DNA of 64,000 nt from Coffea arabica. Its lineage: Eukaryota > Streptophyta > Magnoliopsida > Gentianales > Rubiaceae. The notes below the pieces were generated by a model. The model saw nothing but the letters and a program-made list of their open reading frames with translations. It was not told the DNA's origin and ran no database searches. The stretch is from the NCBI RefSeq assembly GCF_036785885.1, contig NC_092312.1, positions 19,920,001 to 19,984,000 on the forward strand, given 5' to 3'. Position 1 is the stretch's first letter. Every line of letters begins with the position of its first letter. Shown here piece by piece: positions 1-12,057 of the stretch. A program made the position numbers and the translations under genes.

Positions 1-169
1 GTAGATATATTACGTCACACAGCTTTATTCCTTTTCACAGTAAACGTTTCCTTCACCTTTCTTCTGGCTTGTCATTCAGATGAATTAAATTATTATCCAG
101 CACATTTTGATTCTAGTCTAGGGGGAACCCCTCCATTAAGCTCATCAGCAAGTATCTCTGTTTGCATAG

Positions 170-1910
170 AATGCTGGAATGCGTCTTTATGGAGGTGCTC
201 AGTATCATCGTGCAATGGCTGAATTTCGTTTTGTTGTTGGTGGAACCAAATGTCCTCCAATTACACGTGAAGAAATTGTAAATGCATGTGGAGTTGAAGA
301 CATTCATGATGGGACAAACTACTCTAGGTACCCATCAATTCTGAGTTAGACTTGGATTTCTGATTCTACTTTGTCTTCAGTGTTGCTTTCATGTATCCTG
401 TTGAAGTTTAGTTGTTCTTCTCTCCCTTTCACAATTTAGGACAGCTTGTGTCATTGCTGTTGCAAAAGCTCGTGATACATTTGAGCCTTTTCTTCATCAG
501 GTGATTTGAGTACCTTTCTTTTCTTGTCTTCTTTTCTTGTCTTAACTATGTTTTAAGGAAAATTGATCTGGTCATGATTCTGTTCTTGCTAAACAAATAT
601 TTTGAGAATTGGAACACGTTTGTGTTAGTTAAATAGATTGAGGTAAAAGATGGTGTTAAATGAGGAGAACTTCTGAAAATCCACAAATATTGGACGCCTA
701 GTCCTAATGTATATAAGCATATGATGCTATTGGGCAGATTAGTGAATGTGAGACTATGAGGACATAAAGAATTAATTGATCATGTTGGTTGATTTCACAA
801 TGCAAAATCTGTTAAAAGACAGGGATGGAGAGAAGGGGGTGAGTAAGGATGGAGAGAAGGGGGACAGACCCAAGTGCTTAAAGTTATCCTCCATTGATAT
901 TTCCTACAATGTTAAATATGACAAATTTCAGTAAAAAGTTGTTTTCATGTGGATTTTCTGTTCATTTTCTTCTACTTTCTTTTTTATTCTAAATATGTTT
1001 TGTCAAACTAAGTGTTTTTTTCCACTTATAGTTGGGAAACAGACTGTTGCACATTCTGAAGAGATTGCTTCCCATCTCTGTTCATCTTCTTCAGGTGAGG
1101 TATAGTCTTTAGTAATTTGGTTACATCCATTTTCTTTATGATCAATTCCTCCTCTGATGGGTATAATTATACTCTGAATGTTTTTAACAGAAAGATGGTG
1201 AATATCTAAGTGGCCATGAAGTATTTCTCAGACGGGTTGCCTCTGCCTTCAACAACTTTGCAGAATCCACTGAAAGATCATGCCGTGAAAAGTAATGTCG
1301 TTTGTTTCAACTCCTCTTTGTCAAGTTCTTTGGTTTATTGTTTCTAAAGCAAAATTGCTTCTTTGTTCTTCTCTTTCATGCCATATGACGTGGTGTTTTT
1401 GGCTCCAGTTATGTGGAGCCCTGTTGTTCTAAATAAGGTATCTCATAGATTAATAAAAATATCTTGTATACGGTTTCTGATAGAATTGTCAGCCCTGCTA
1501 AGTGAAACTTATGACTACTTGTGCTCAACATAGCCTTTTTGGACACTATGCCGAGAATTTTGGACTGCATATATTCAATACCTTGTATTTGTCATACTTG
1601 CAGGCTTCCAATCCAACTTGTTTTCTCTTGAATTGAACAGACAATAAAGTTTTGCACTTCCTTTTGAAATAGATCTTGAATTCTGAAGTCACAGTGGAAA
1701 ATTGATGACCTTTTTTTAGCCTATTAAGTAGCTTCTGCATTCTCTTTAACTGCACCTCTTGTTCTTTTAGCTCTTAAAATCTTCATCAATTTTATAAATA
1801 CTTACTTTGCCATATTAATTTGTCATTTTTTTCATATTAAAACCTTCTGAATAATTGTTGCTCAGAATTTCTAGAACTTCACTTTTGGTAAAACTATTCA
1901 TAGAATTTTG

Positions 1911-1941
<31 letters not shown>

Positions 1942-3960
1942 ATTTTTATAAAAAATTATTTTACTGCATGTTCCTGCTTACATTCTTGTTTATTAGGGGG
2001 TTTGAAATACGTGAGCTGTTCAAATGATTCTGTTGGTCCTTAAATATTTTCAGATGCATGGAGGACTTAGTCAGCACTACTCGCTACGTAACGTGGTCCC
2101 TCCACAATAAGGTTTGACATTTTACCTAATAGAGCTACTAATTCTTTTTCCTTTAGAATTTCAAACAAGTCTCTCTGCACCCTTTTAGCCGAATGCAGTA
2201 TCAGTTAAAATTTTAGTCTCTTCCAGTAAGTGATTATTCATTTGCAAAGTCTGCTGACAGTGAACTAATTGTCTCAGTGAACAGTGTCTTTATCCCATGA
2301 ATTTGAAGAACTGAATTGAATCAACATTTGTAATGTCTTCGTGGGCTATAGTTAGACATGAGTTCTTTAGCTCCTTGTTATTTTGGGTTGGATTTCTGAT
2401 GGAGGGGGCTTGGGATATGTTTTATGTTTTGCTTGTATGCCATTTTGCTGAGAAACATGGTCAAATGAAATTTTTTTCTTTGGTTTTGGTCTTTGAAAAT
2501 CGTACTTGTCTTATGTAACTCTGTCTGCTGTTTTTGTACATGAAAGAAAAAAATGATCAAGAGAAACTTCATTATTTGATTTTGGTCTTTAGAAATCACA
2601 GTGTAATTATTGCTTTTACAAAGATTATACTTAAAATTTTAAAGATTTTTCGGGAAGAGGATGAATGCTTCGAAATGTTTTCCTTTGGTTGTTGAACCTT
2701 TATATCATGCTGAGCTAAAACATTTACTGTATATCTAGAATAGATTGTGGAGTGACATATTTGATTTGGTATGATGTAAATAGTGTTGTTTTCATGAAAT
2801 ATAAGACAATCAAAAGCTGTGAGGCTGTACCTCACAATGAGAACTTTGTTCATCTTGGTGGCAACATCGTTCAAACTTTATCAGCTTAGATGGATATATT
2901 CAAAGCATGCGACTAAACAGAGATCTGTAATCTGATACTCCCTCCTTGCAGAGGCTATATGAACAATATATCCATTACTTTCTGTATGTTTCTTTTCTTT
3001 ATGCCTGTCCTACATTATGCTTCCAGAATCGTGCTGGACTACGTCAGTTCTTAGACTCATTTGGTGGATCAGAACAGTCTGCCACGGGTGGTAACTCAGT
3101 AGCTGCCAGTCTTTCCCAAGAATTATCATCTCTGTCTATGGCCAGTGATAAGCAGGACAGTAAGCCAAGGCCAGACGTGAAGCTCGGTCATTTGGCTTCA
3201 GGGAATGATTCAAGTGGGACTGTTCAGGCAACAGAGACAAGATTGGCTGACCTTTTGGATAGCACACTTTGGAACAGGAGGCTTGCTCCTTCTTCCGAAA
3301 GGATTGTCTATGCATTGGTTCAACAGATTTTCCATGGGATAAGAGAGTACTTTTTGGCATCTGTTGAGCTGAAGGTTTGCTCTTACATTAGTTATTCTCT
3401 TCATTGCACACTGGAGACAGAGAGAGAGGAGAGTCTTGTTTATTGATACTGATTATGTTTGTCTTTTTGATATTCTTCAGCATTTGTTCTGTTGCTTCCT
3501 GCTTCCTTGAATTTCTTCTTTCACTTTCTTTTCGCGCTGAAAATTTTTTTAGTCATTTCAGTTGAGCGTTTTCTGATATTCTCTCAGAATATTGTTGGAG
3601 ATTTTCCCTATCATCGGCTCTGGCTTCTTTTCTGCAGTTTAACTGTTTCCTCCTCATGCCGGTTGTGGACAAATTGCCCGCACTCCTTCGGGAAGACCTA
3701 GAATCTGCTTTCCAAGATGATCTGGATAATGTTTTCGACATCACCAATCTGCGCCATTCTCTGGGACAGCAGAAGCGTGAAGTAGAAATTGAGCTTAGAC
3801 GGGTATATATACATATGCATTGCCTTCATTGCTTCGTCTCTCTTGATTGTGCCATCTCTTGTTTTCTCAAAAACCATATAATGATTTGCAGATAAAACGA
3901 CTTAAAGAGAAGTTCAGGCAGATTCATGAGCAACTAATTTCACATGAAGTCATGTGCTAG
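170..3960 (+). CDS. ARC5: ARC5/DRP5B chloroplast-division dynamin, C-terminal half (partial gene)
   Basis: The 3' part of a dynamin-related GTPase that constricts the outer envelope at the chloroplast (and peroxisome) division site. Eight exons can be traced: 170-327, 440-500, 1032-1094, 1191-1291, 2054-2111, 3027-3374, 3638-3802 and 3892-3960, all with GT-AG borders and matching phases. They encode 340 residues ending at TAG 3958-3960. Recognisable ARC5 blocks are MRLYGGAQYHRAMAEFRF, then CPPITREEIVNACGVEDIHD, TTRYVTWSLHNK, RLADLLDSTLWNR, SERIVYALVQQIF and MPVVDKLPALLREDLE. These cover the region after the GTPase domain through the C-terminal end; the GTPase domain and start codon lie upstream of the window. 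The first visible exon is opened by the acceptor at 168-169, because the frame runs into a stop just before it. The exon with the Ser-rich linker (3027-3374) is the longest. No break is seen. Family assignment rests on remembered ARC5 sequence and is strong. Confidence 0.93.
1911..1938. repeat. (CT)n microsatellite in an ARC5 intron
   Basis: About 14 CT units in the intron between the exons ending at 1291 and starting at 2054. A T-rich run follows it, about 120 bases before the acceptor at 2053. Confidence 0.85.
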
Positions 3961-5314
3961 TCATAACCGGTTAGATATGTAAAGTTGAGTTTTCTTTTCA
4001 TGCCATTTCCAGCAATGTATGATATCTTTTTAATAAAATTTTTTCCCTTTCTTTCAGACCAGTTTGAAGGTGGGATGATCAAGTGCCGGTGCTATTTGAG
4101 TTTGTTGCATGACCACAAACGTGTGTGCCAGTTGTATCGATGCATTAGAGACTTGATCAACCTGAAAATCTCATCCAAGCTTTAGATTTTGTGATTTTTT
4201 TTTTTTTTGCTTGCACGTTTTCTTCTCTGCTTTTGGATAAATATCTCAGAAGTTATTCAATTTCTCATCCTTTTTCAAAAAGGGAAGAAAAAAAAAAACT
4301 TTGAATCAAATAATACTCTTTATTCTTCAGCCACCAAAAAAAGAAAAAAAAAATCCAAAAACAAAAGAGCTATCAGCTATGGCAAGTTGGCAACTAAAAC
4401 CGAACTCCCTTTGGGATGGCAGTTTGATATTTGAGGCGACCAGCGAGACCCAAGACTGAAAGATCAAAATCTGATGGCAAAAAATGCACCATTAAGAAAA
4501 GCGTATTGTTAATTAGGAAGTGGACATTGCTTGCAACATTATTATAAACACACTTTATTTATTTTATATTTTTAATTATTTTTTGATATTACATACATCA
4601 CATTTACATTTTCAGTAGTATTTTAAATAAATTTTTCAAATAATCTCCTATTCAAACATGCTCTTACCGCACAAGGGAAAAGGTTGGATGGTAAGACCCG
4701 TCTAACTTCATCTTCTGTTTTTTAATTACTTTTTTACAGTCCAAGAACCTACAGATTTGGCCTTGCCCGATTGGTTTACTTAGCTTGGGACAGCTGAAAC
4801 GCAAGAGCCAACAGCATTGTCTTCTTCATCCTGGCCCATCGAACCTTGTGGTAAACTCCTGATCCCAAATAAACCAGATTATTGCATACATGGTCAGGGA
4901 TGTTGTCCAAGAACTGCTGCTGTCTTACAACTTTCCCATCTTTGATTTGGAAGGCAAGGCAACGATGAGAAATTGTAGGGAGGCGCATAGCGCATCAGTG
5001 TATCATCATCACATAGAACGGCGCGTTTGACAACTGGGAGGGGGGAGAGGGTTTCAAACTATCAGGAATGACTTCATTGTCTTTCCACGGAGCGCTGAAA
5101 CCGTCAAATAACTTTCAGGCTCCCATTTTGATCCCTCTGTTGCACAGTCATACTCAAAAGAAGCCTCTGTGGTTGATGCGCAAAGCTTTTCCCCAACAAC
5201 AACAGAAGCCAACTGGTGAAGAACTTGATCCATGGATCAAGGATCTCAGAGGAGACCACTGTTTGGTACGAGGATCATACCGCTCAAAGCTTGCATCAGG
5301 CACATGATTGGAGT

Positions 5315-5345
5315 GGGGGGGGGGGGGGGGGGGGGGGGTGGGGGG
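5315..5345 (+). repeat. Poly-G tract (G24-T-G6)
   Basis: An uninterrupted run of 24 G, one T, then six G. Such a tract can in principle fold as a G-quadruplex and is prone to slippage and assembly error, so its length here should be treated as approximate. Confidence 0.9.
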
Positions 5346-5822
5346 CAGCAAGAACGTACAAAATGCCTTTCAATCACTACAGCAAGGGGACAAGACTTGC
5401 CAGAAATCATTTCCTTTTGAGGTGAAAGAAAGACCAACTGAAGCTGGAGCAAACAAAGAGATGCTTTTTGGGAATCCAGCGAAGGTGCTGCTTAGCAGTG
5501 CTCCTCTTGAGCATGGGCGGAAACTGCTCGTCGTAGTGGGCAGGGGAGGCGATTTGCTCCGTGGGATGTGCATGTAGAGAACTAATTATTCTGTCTGACA
5601 TTGTCATTTTTTTTTTTTGAATGTTTTAATGGCAAAAAATATATATGATGCTACGTTGACTGCTAGGAATCATTAAAGGGACCCGGATGCTGCTAAAAAC
5701 TTGCTAGAAGCTCAATGAATGTATCGAATAAAAGGCAATTAGGTTGGAAAAAGAAAAAGGATCTGTAGCAGTACCATTCTTTGCTATTTACATATATTTA
5801 TTGAGGCGAGGCGCGTAATGCC

Positions 5823-5830
5823 CACGTGGC
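5823..5830 (+). promoter_or_regulatory. G-box CACGTGGC upstream of the FAD oxidoreductase gene
   Basis: A perfect G-box/ABRE-type core (CACGTGGC) about 125 bases before the ATG at 5953. G-boxes are common in promoters of light- or ABA-responsive genes, which suits a plastid protein, but a single site is weak evidence. Confidence 0.35.
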
Positions 5831-5952
5831 AATGTGACCGAAGAGAATGCCACCGCGGATTTGAAGCCAACTCGAAAGGTCATATGGATAAGGCTCATGC
5901 CCCGTAAATCAATTGTCCAAGAAAAGTAGCAGCAGCCCAATCATCAACGACG

Positions 5953-7455
5953 ATGACGCTGCCCGTTTCCCCGTTCGCCATCATCAGCCCCTTTCCAGCA
6001 CCAGCTTTGACTACCTCCAACACAAACCTCTCTCATTCCTGTCATCCTTTCTATCACCGTTTCAAGCCCATCAATGCCTCCTCGCAAATCTCCCTCCACT
6101 CCCCTTTGTGCAGTCAAAGCCCCTCCACCTCCTCCTCTTCTTCCCTCCCTACAAAAACCGGCGTCATTGTGATCGGAGCTGGCCTCGCCGGCTTAGCCGC
6201 TGCCACTCGCCTCCAAGCCGACAATATCCCCTTCCTCCTCCTCGAAGCTTCTGACGCTGTTGGTGGCCGCGTCCGTTCCGACCTCGTCGACGGCTTCATT
6301 CTGGACCGCGGCTTCCAAATCTTCATCACCGCTTACCCCGAAGCTCAAAAGCTCCTCGATTATTCACCTCTTAACCTCCAGAAGTTCTATGCCGGAGCTC
6401 AGGTCTACTACGACGGTCGCTTCCACATCGTAGCTGACCCCATCCGTCACTTCTCCGATGCTCTGTCGTCCCTCGCGAACCCCATTGGTACGATTGCAGA
6501 TAAACTCCTCATCGCTTTGACCAGAGTCAGGGTTTTGACTCAACCCGACGATGAAATTCTGAGCGCTCCTGAGGTTTCGACCGTTGATTTTTTGAGGGAA
6601 ATCGGATTTTCGGATTCAATTCTGGATAGATTTTTCCGGCCCTTTTTTGGAGGCATTTTCTTCGACACCGAGCTCAAAACGACGTCGCGGCTATTCGATT
6701 TCATCTTCAAATGTCTAGCTCTCGGCGAAAACACGATTCCCGCCTGTGGCATTTCCGCCATTCCAGAGCAATTGGCTGCCAAATTGCCGTCAAATTCGGT
6801 CTTTTTCAACTCAAGAGCAAGTTCTATTAGCGTTATCCAGGCGGATTCCGACGACTTCACCGTGAGGTTAGAGAATGGGGAGGAGGTGAAGAGCGAGCTG
6901 GGAGTAATAGTGGCGGTCGAAGAATTCGAAGCGGTTAAGATTTTGGCGGGAAACTTGGACGCTCCGGTTCAGGTGAAAATTCCGATTCGGAGCACTGTTT
7001 GTTTGTATTTCTCGGCGGATCAGGATAAGGTGCCGGTTAAGGATCCGGTTTTGTTTCTTAACGGGTCAGGAAAAGGGGTTGTGAATAATATGTTTTTTGC
7101 CACCAATGTGGCTCCATCTTATGGACCTCCGGGAAAGGGGTTGGTTTCAGTGTCTTTAATTGGGTCGTTTGATAACGTGGGCGAGGAGGAGTTGGTGGAG
7201 GGCGTTGTTAAGGAACTCTCGGGTTGGTTTGGGGAGGGTCTTGTAGGGTCGTGGAAGTATTTGAGGATGTATAGGGTGGGGTATGCCCAACCGAATCAAT
7301 GCCCGCCCACAGATTTAAAGAAGAATCCGAGGGTTAAATCCGGTTTGTATATATGCGGTGATTATGTGGCTAGTGCTACATTTGATGGCGCTTTGGCGTC
7401 TGGAAGGAGAGCTGCCGAAGCCTTGATAAGGGAGAGGACACTGAGTAAAGTTTAA
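5953..7455 (+). CDS. Plastid-type FAD/NAD(P)-binding oxidoreductase (amine oxidase / phytoene desaturase-like)
   Basis: A single uninterrupted exon of 500 codons. Residues 1 to about 65 are rich in Ser, Thr and Pro and poor in acidic residues, as expected for a chloroplast transit peptide. The FAD-binding Rossmann motif VIVIGAGLAGLAAATRL lies at about 71-87, followed by EASDAVGGRVRSD at 98-110, which matches the usual (E)xxxxxGGR signature. A C-terminal FAD motif, GLYICGDYVASATFDGALAS, is at about 464-483. This layout is that of the flavin amine oxidase / carotenoid desaturase superfamily. The closest remembered relative is the uncharacterised Arabidopsis protein At1g57770, also annotated as an FAD/NAD(P)-binding oxidoreductase. 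Substrate and pathway are unknown, and it should not be called a phytoene desaturase on this evidence. The ATG at 5953 gives the full transit peptide. The GC-richer 5' coding half contrasts with the AT-rich flanks. Confidence 0.9.
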   Translation: MTLPVSPFAIISPFPAPALTTSNTNLSHSCHPFYHRFKPINASSQISLHSPLCSQSPSTSSSSSLPTKTGVIVIGAGLAGLAAATRLQADNIPFLLLEASDAVGGRVRSDLVDGFILDRGFQIFITAYPEAQKLLDYSPLNLQKFYAGAQVYYDGRFHIVADPIRHFSDALSSLANPIGTIADKLLIALTRVRVLTQPDDEILSAPEVSTVDFLREIGFSDSILDRFFRPFFGGIFFDTELKTTSRLFDFIFKCLALGENTIPACGISAIPEQLAAKLPSNSVFFNSRASSISVIQADSDDFTVRLENGEEVKSELGVIVAVEEFEAVKILAGNLDAPVQVKIPIRSTVCLYFSADQDKVPVKDPVLFLNGSGKGVVNNMFFATNVAPSYGPPGKGLVSVSLIGSFDNVGEEELVEGVVKELSGWFGEGLVGSWKYLRMYRVGYAQPNQCPPTDLKKNPRVKSGLYICGDYVASATFDGALASGRRAAEALIRERTLSKV

Positions 7456-8462
7456 GGTTTATAAATTTCTTGTAAATTGGCTTTGATGTCTATTTTTGCA
7501 GGTACTTTGAAAGTAATTTTGTACTAACTTGGAAATTGTAAGAGAATCTGTAAAATCCACGCGTACATTTTTTGATCCTAATTGTTTGTGATTTATGAAT
7601 TGATTAGCACGCTCTTTACAATCTGTTTCAGTATGACTTTACCATAGCTAGCATGCAGTTCATTTACAGAAATTGTGGCAGCATTATGATAGCATGCAAA
7701 CCGCGGAACTGATGCGTGTACTTTGGTTGAATATTTTCTCATATCAAGTACCTCGGCACATTCATAACATTGAATGTGAATTTTTTTTTTTTTTTTGATT
7801 GTGCTATTCTTCGAATCATCAGTGCTGGCTGCTTCATTGCAGTTCAACTCTTTGCACCTGTTGGTCATGCTGGAATCTGCATTATAAAGGTGATGTGGAT
7901 AATGTTTTGGCATTAATAATTTCTAGCGCTCACTGACAGCTGAACCATGAAAGTGGAATTTCAGTTTGGACTTTTAAAGATAACTATTATCTTCACTCCC
8001 GTGCAGTTCTTACTTGTATTGTTTGTGTTCCCCCGAAAAGTGTCCCTGAGTTGCAGATAGAAAGCCTTGCAGAGAAATCACATCCCTCAGCAGCTCAATT
8101 CACTTTGGATCATCAAAATGCCACTACTATCTTCGGCTTGTCTGTAAGGTATTTCCTTTCTCATTCCAACTCCAGCAAAAAGCAAAACTATGTAAGATTA
8201 TCAATCCTTTATTGTCCTCTGCAAGTTCGGTTCATTTCTTCACGAGCACGACTGGAAGTATGGGCATTGGTATCAATCTGTCTTGTGATTATTGGTTTTG
8301 AAAAACCCCATACTTAAGTCATTGATAAATTATTTTCCTCAGACTATTGAATAAAATACAGCAGCATTGAGCTATTCTTTCAATTTTAAAAAGTTAATGC
8401 AACATGGACAGCTGATACTTGATTGCAGAACACAATGGATGCCCTTCCAAGTGTTCAACAGG
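7456..8462. other. Intergenic DNA with exon-like open segments, not assigned
   Basis: Beyond the FAD gene's probable 3' UTR no known gene is recognised. On the + strand several short open stretches lie between good acceptor and donor sequences. Examples are TTGCAG at 8054-8059 followed by an open frame beginning IESLAEKSHPSAAQF up to a GT at 8149, and TTGCAG at 8425-8430 followed by NTMDALPSVQQ up to a GT at 8461. They do not join into a convincing protein. They may be gene remnants or chance. Confidence 0.35.
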
Positions 8463-9996
8463 TTAGAAAGTGATTCTTATAGCCTGCTTAGAAGCAATTG
8501 TCTTGTCTAAGCTTGAGAAACTAGTACTCCTGGATGAAGTTACTGCTCCACATGAAGGATATAAGTCATCCAGGCAAATGTCAGGATAGTCTATTCGTGT
8601 GATGACCCCGGAAGCTTCATGCTGGAAATCAGGAGGAAACGGAGGAAGGCTGGATCACCTAATAGAACTTCCACCACCCTTCTCATAGTAGGTCTGCACT
8701 CAGGCTGAGGATGAGTGCATATTAGGCCAAGAGTAAGCACTGGTTCAACTTCGTAAGGGTTATACTGGTTGAGTGAGGGATTGACTGCTTGAACCACTGC
8801 TCCTCATGAGTGTGACTCCTTAACCCAGTCCACTGTTACCAATTCTTTGTGGCTGTATTGGTCTCCTTCGACAAGTTATCTCTAGCATGAGTGCTCCATA
8901 ACCATACACATCGCTGCTGCTTGTAGCTTTTCCAGTCCTGGTGATTTCAGGGGCCAGGTATCCAAGTGTTCCGACTACGTGTGTAGTCTGTGGATGAATC
9001 CCATGGCTGTAAGTTCTGGCCGGGCCAAAATCTCCAAGCTTCGCATTAAGATTTGCATCTATGAGAACATTGCTGGGTTTAACATCTCTGTGAAGTACCA
9101 TCTGATTGCATTCTTCATGGAGATATAGTAATGCCTCGGCAACACCAAGAAGGATCTTGTATCCTTGTACCCAAGTCAGTTGCTTAATATTTTGGTGAGT
9201 ATCGTCAAACAAAATCTTGTCAAGACTTCCATTTGGTACATAGTCATAGACAAGTAGTTCATCATGTTTCCTGCACCAGCGATGCAATTGTACTAGGTTT
9301 TGATGCCTGAGTCTCCCCATGCTTGCTATTTCTGCTGCTAATTCTCTCATTCCTTGACGTGAATCGGGGCAACCTTCTTTATTGTCACTTCCAGCCCTGT
9401 ACTAGGGACTACTCCCTTGCATGCCTTCCCGAAACCTCTTGTCCCTATGACATTCTTCTCTCTAAAGCCCCTAGTGGCGGCATACAGCTCACAGTATTTG
9501 AATCTGCAAGCTCCACAATTTCCCAGTCTTCTAAAATCCCATCCCTGTTTCTAACATGATTTATGACATGAAGAGCTCCTGAAACAATTAGGAAAACTAA
9601 AGTCAAGCTGGCTAAGGTAATACCGATGAGAAATCCCTTCGTGTGCACTGCCTTCATTTTTATAGGTTTGACAAGAAATCGGAGCTCAGAAGGATCTAAA
9701 TCCTGCGCCTTCCCTCCTATCTTGAGGCTCCATCCAAGCATACTATGAGCGGCTGAAAGTTGTCCAGTGGAAGCAGAGAAGCCAGCATACATGTAGTCAT
9801 CTAAGAAAGATGAAAGGTCAATAGGAAAAGATATGAGAGGCCGAGATGTCCTTCTCGATGCTAGAGGAGATACAGTAATATTAATGAGCATCTCCTAGTT
9901 GTCATAATCAATCCATGCCCAAATACCATTTCCGCGATGGAGAATTATTGACTGGTTTTCTTTGCCAGTGTCATCTATATAATAAGCAGCTGCTAT

Positions 9997-10018
9997 ACAC
10001 ACACACACACACACACAC
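9997..10018 (+). repeat. (AC)n microsatellite at the insertion border
   Basis: Eleven AC units lie between the last readable lectin codons of the pseudogene (about 9993) and the hairpin at 10034-10050. The repeat marks one edge of the insertion. Confidence 0.9.
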
Positions 10019-10021
10019 ATA

Positions 10022-12010
10022 CTATTAATAGTTCACGTGCTTTGCACGTGATTGTAATAGCTTAAAATATATTATTCTTTAGATACTAAAAATTTTTTAT
10101 GAAAATTTGATCATCAACATCATAACATAGTATTCTTAAGTTATTTATTATTTTAAGCTCGTTACTTTTAAAAATTTTATTAAATGAAAAGCGACAGAAA
10201 ACATTCCAATGTAATTGACATGTCATTTAGGATTGAATTTGGAATCATGTACCAAACACTTTTTGATTTATAGTTTGAACTCTAGTATATCAAATATTGA
10301 TAACATATTATGTTTTACCAAAATTATTGTGTATTCATGATTCTATTGCATATAAACCACAATCATTGCAATTTTTTATAAATAAACGAAGAATATAATT
10401 AAGTTAGAAAAATAAATAAACATACATGTAATTTGAATACCTTGTATTATATTAAGTCTATTTTTGTCAATAATAGAGTGTAAATGATCCTCGATGTAAA
10501 GTTTTTTTGGCTTGTACATTCTGACAATTGAAAGTTTATAGATAGAGATAGTTGGAGTTTTTCTATTTTTCTTTTCTTTTGTTCATATTTTTAGCACAAT
10601 CCAATGCGAAACAAAAGCAATAAGTCTACGTTTTTCATATGAGCACAATATTTTGGTTTTAGTATTAGTTGTTTTTGATGATCATGGAATTGGAATGAGA
10701 ATTGTGGCTAATTAACAATTTTAATATTAATTTTTTGTATATTGCAGTGTTTTATTTTTAATTGCCAATTTTTAATCCATAACCACTGTCATTATTATCA
10801 ATTATTGGAATGCACTAAATATGTCTAATTACAATAGTCACCATAAATAAAATTTACTTAATTTTAAAGTTTTTCATTTAATAACCGTTTCCCTTATTAG
10901 CTAATATTGCAATACAATAAATATATGTAATCATTAGAAAAAAATAAGGATATTTGGGCATCACTAAAAACAATTTGGATATCATTTTCATTTTATCATT
11001 CTTCATTTTAAATTTACTCTTATTATAATTCTTATTTTATCATACGATATGGCTTCTACCTTGAAGGATGGACTTGGTTTGCTCAAACCAATACGTATGA
11101 AATATTACTATATTATTGTCAATAACAATGTTTGTCTTCCCTTGGATATAAGTGATTTGGATGTTGTCTTTGGTATTATTTGAATTGTATTCTAACTTTT
11201 TAATTCATATACTATTTACTTTATGTCATTTTATGAATAGTTTTCAATTTTTTTTTCAGTTTTTCTTGTTTTGATTAGTTGCTATTAATGATAATAGTGG
11301 TTTGTATGGTGTTATTTCAGATTTCTTTTTTTTTCCAATTTAATACTATTATTTCAGTTATAAATGGGTTATCATTTTTTGTATATTGAAATTCCATTGG
11401 GTGCAATATGAAAAATTCTTTATATGGGCAAAAAGTGCATAATTGTAAAATTTGCTTGTGATATTTGTATGAAGATATACAGATGAATTAGTGTTCTCTT
11501 CTCCTTGTATGTTTCTCTATTTTCTGGAGAGTATTTGTATTTTGACATTGATTTTTTTTTATATATATATAATCTTAACCAATGACTAATGAGAAATTTT
11601 TCATACTTCAATTAAGAAATTTTGATACGTATAATAATTGGAGATGGAGTTCAAGGGTAGGTAAATAGTTTTTAATGAGCAATTTTTAATTATAATTATG
11701 AATACTATTAAGATGTAATCAATTGGAGTGTTTTATTTCTTTTAACTAGTGCCACATTAAAATGCAATAATTTTAATTAAAAGACATGAGGGTAATTTAG
11801 GAATAACAAAAATTAAGATAAAAAAAGTGCTTACACTTACATTCCCTAATACCAAGATTCATATTTTTTATATTGTAATGATGATAATGATAATGATATG
11901 TGTGTGTGTGTATATATATATATATATAAAATTATCAATATATTATCAATACATATATATAAAATTATCAAAATTATCTTTATTTATAATATAAAGATAA
12001 TAATATAAAG

Positions 12011-12047
<37 letters not shown>

Positions 12048-12057
12048 CTAATCCTAC
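10022..12057 (-). mobile_element. AT-rich insertion with Helitron-like 3' hairpin inside the lectin exon
   Basis: About 2 kb of very AT-rich DNA separates two lectin segments that should be nearly contiguous. Read on the minus strand its end has a perfect 7-bp stem, CACGTGC / GCACGTG with a 3-base loop (10034-10050). Eight bases later comes ATAG, then T. Helitrons typically end with a short hairpin, a gap of about ten bases and CTRR, inserted between A and T, so ATAG would be a one-base decay of CTAG. The same 8-base spacing occurs at the better-preserved terminus at 34481. No convincing 5' TC end is seen; the far border lies in an (AT)n run at about 12014-12044. No open frame for a Rep/helicase is present, so any Helitron here is non-autonomous. 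Other explanations are an unrelated insertion or successive insertions. Confidence 0.45.

Larger units (their letters stand above)
3961..5952. other. ARC5 3' flank and intergenic DNA; no supported gene
   Basis: The first several hundred bases are probably ARC5 3' UTR, since no other transcript is visible. From about 4740 to 5580 both strands carry short open frames (for example 4776-4988 on - and 5068-5307 on +) that I do not recognise. They are broken by a 24-base poly-G tract and have no convincing splice signals. They could be remnants of a decayed gene or chance. The sequence is somewhat less AT-rich than the later intergenic DNA, which is why a remnant is not excluded. Confidence 0.5.

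Noticed and set aside
5913-6254. 113-codon + strand frame overlapping the FAD oxidoreductase start.
   Set aside because: It is the out-of-frame shadow of the GC-rich 5' coding part of the real gene.
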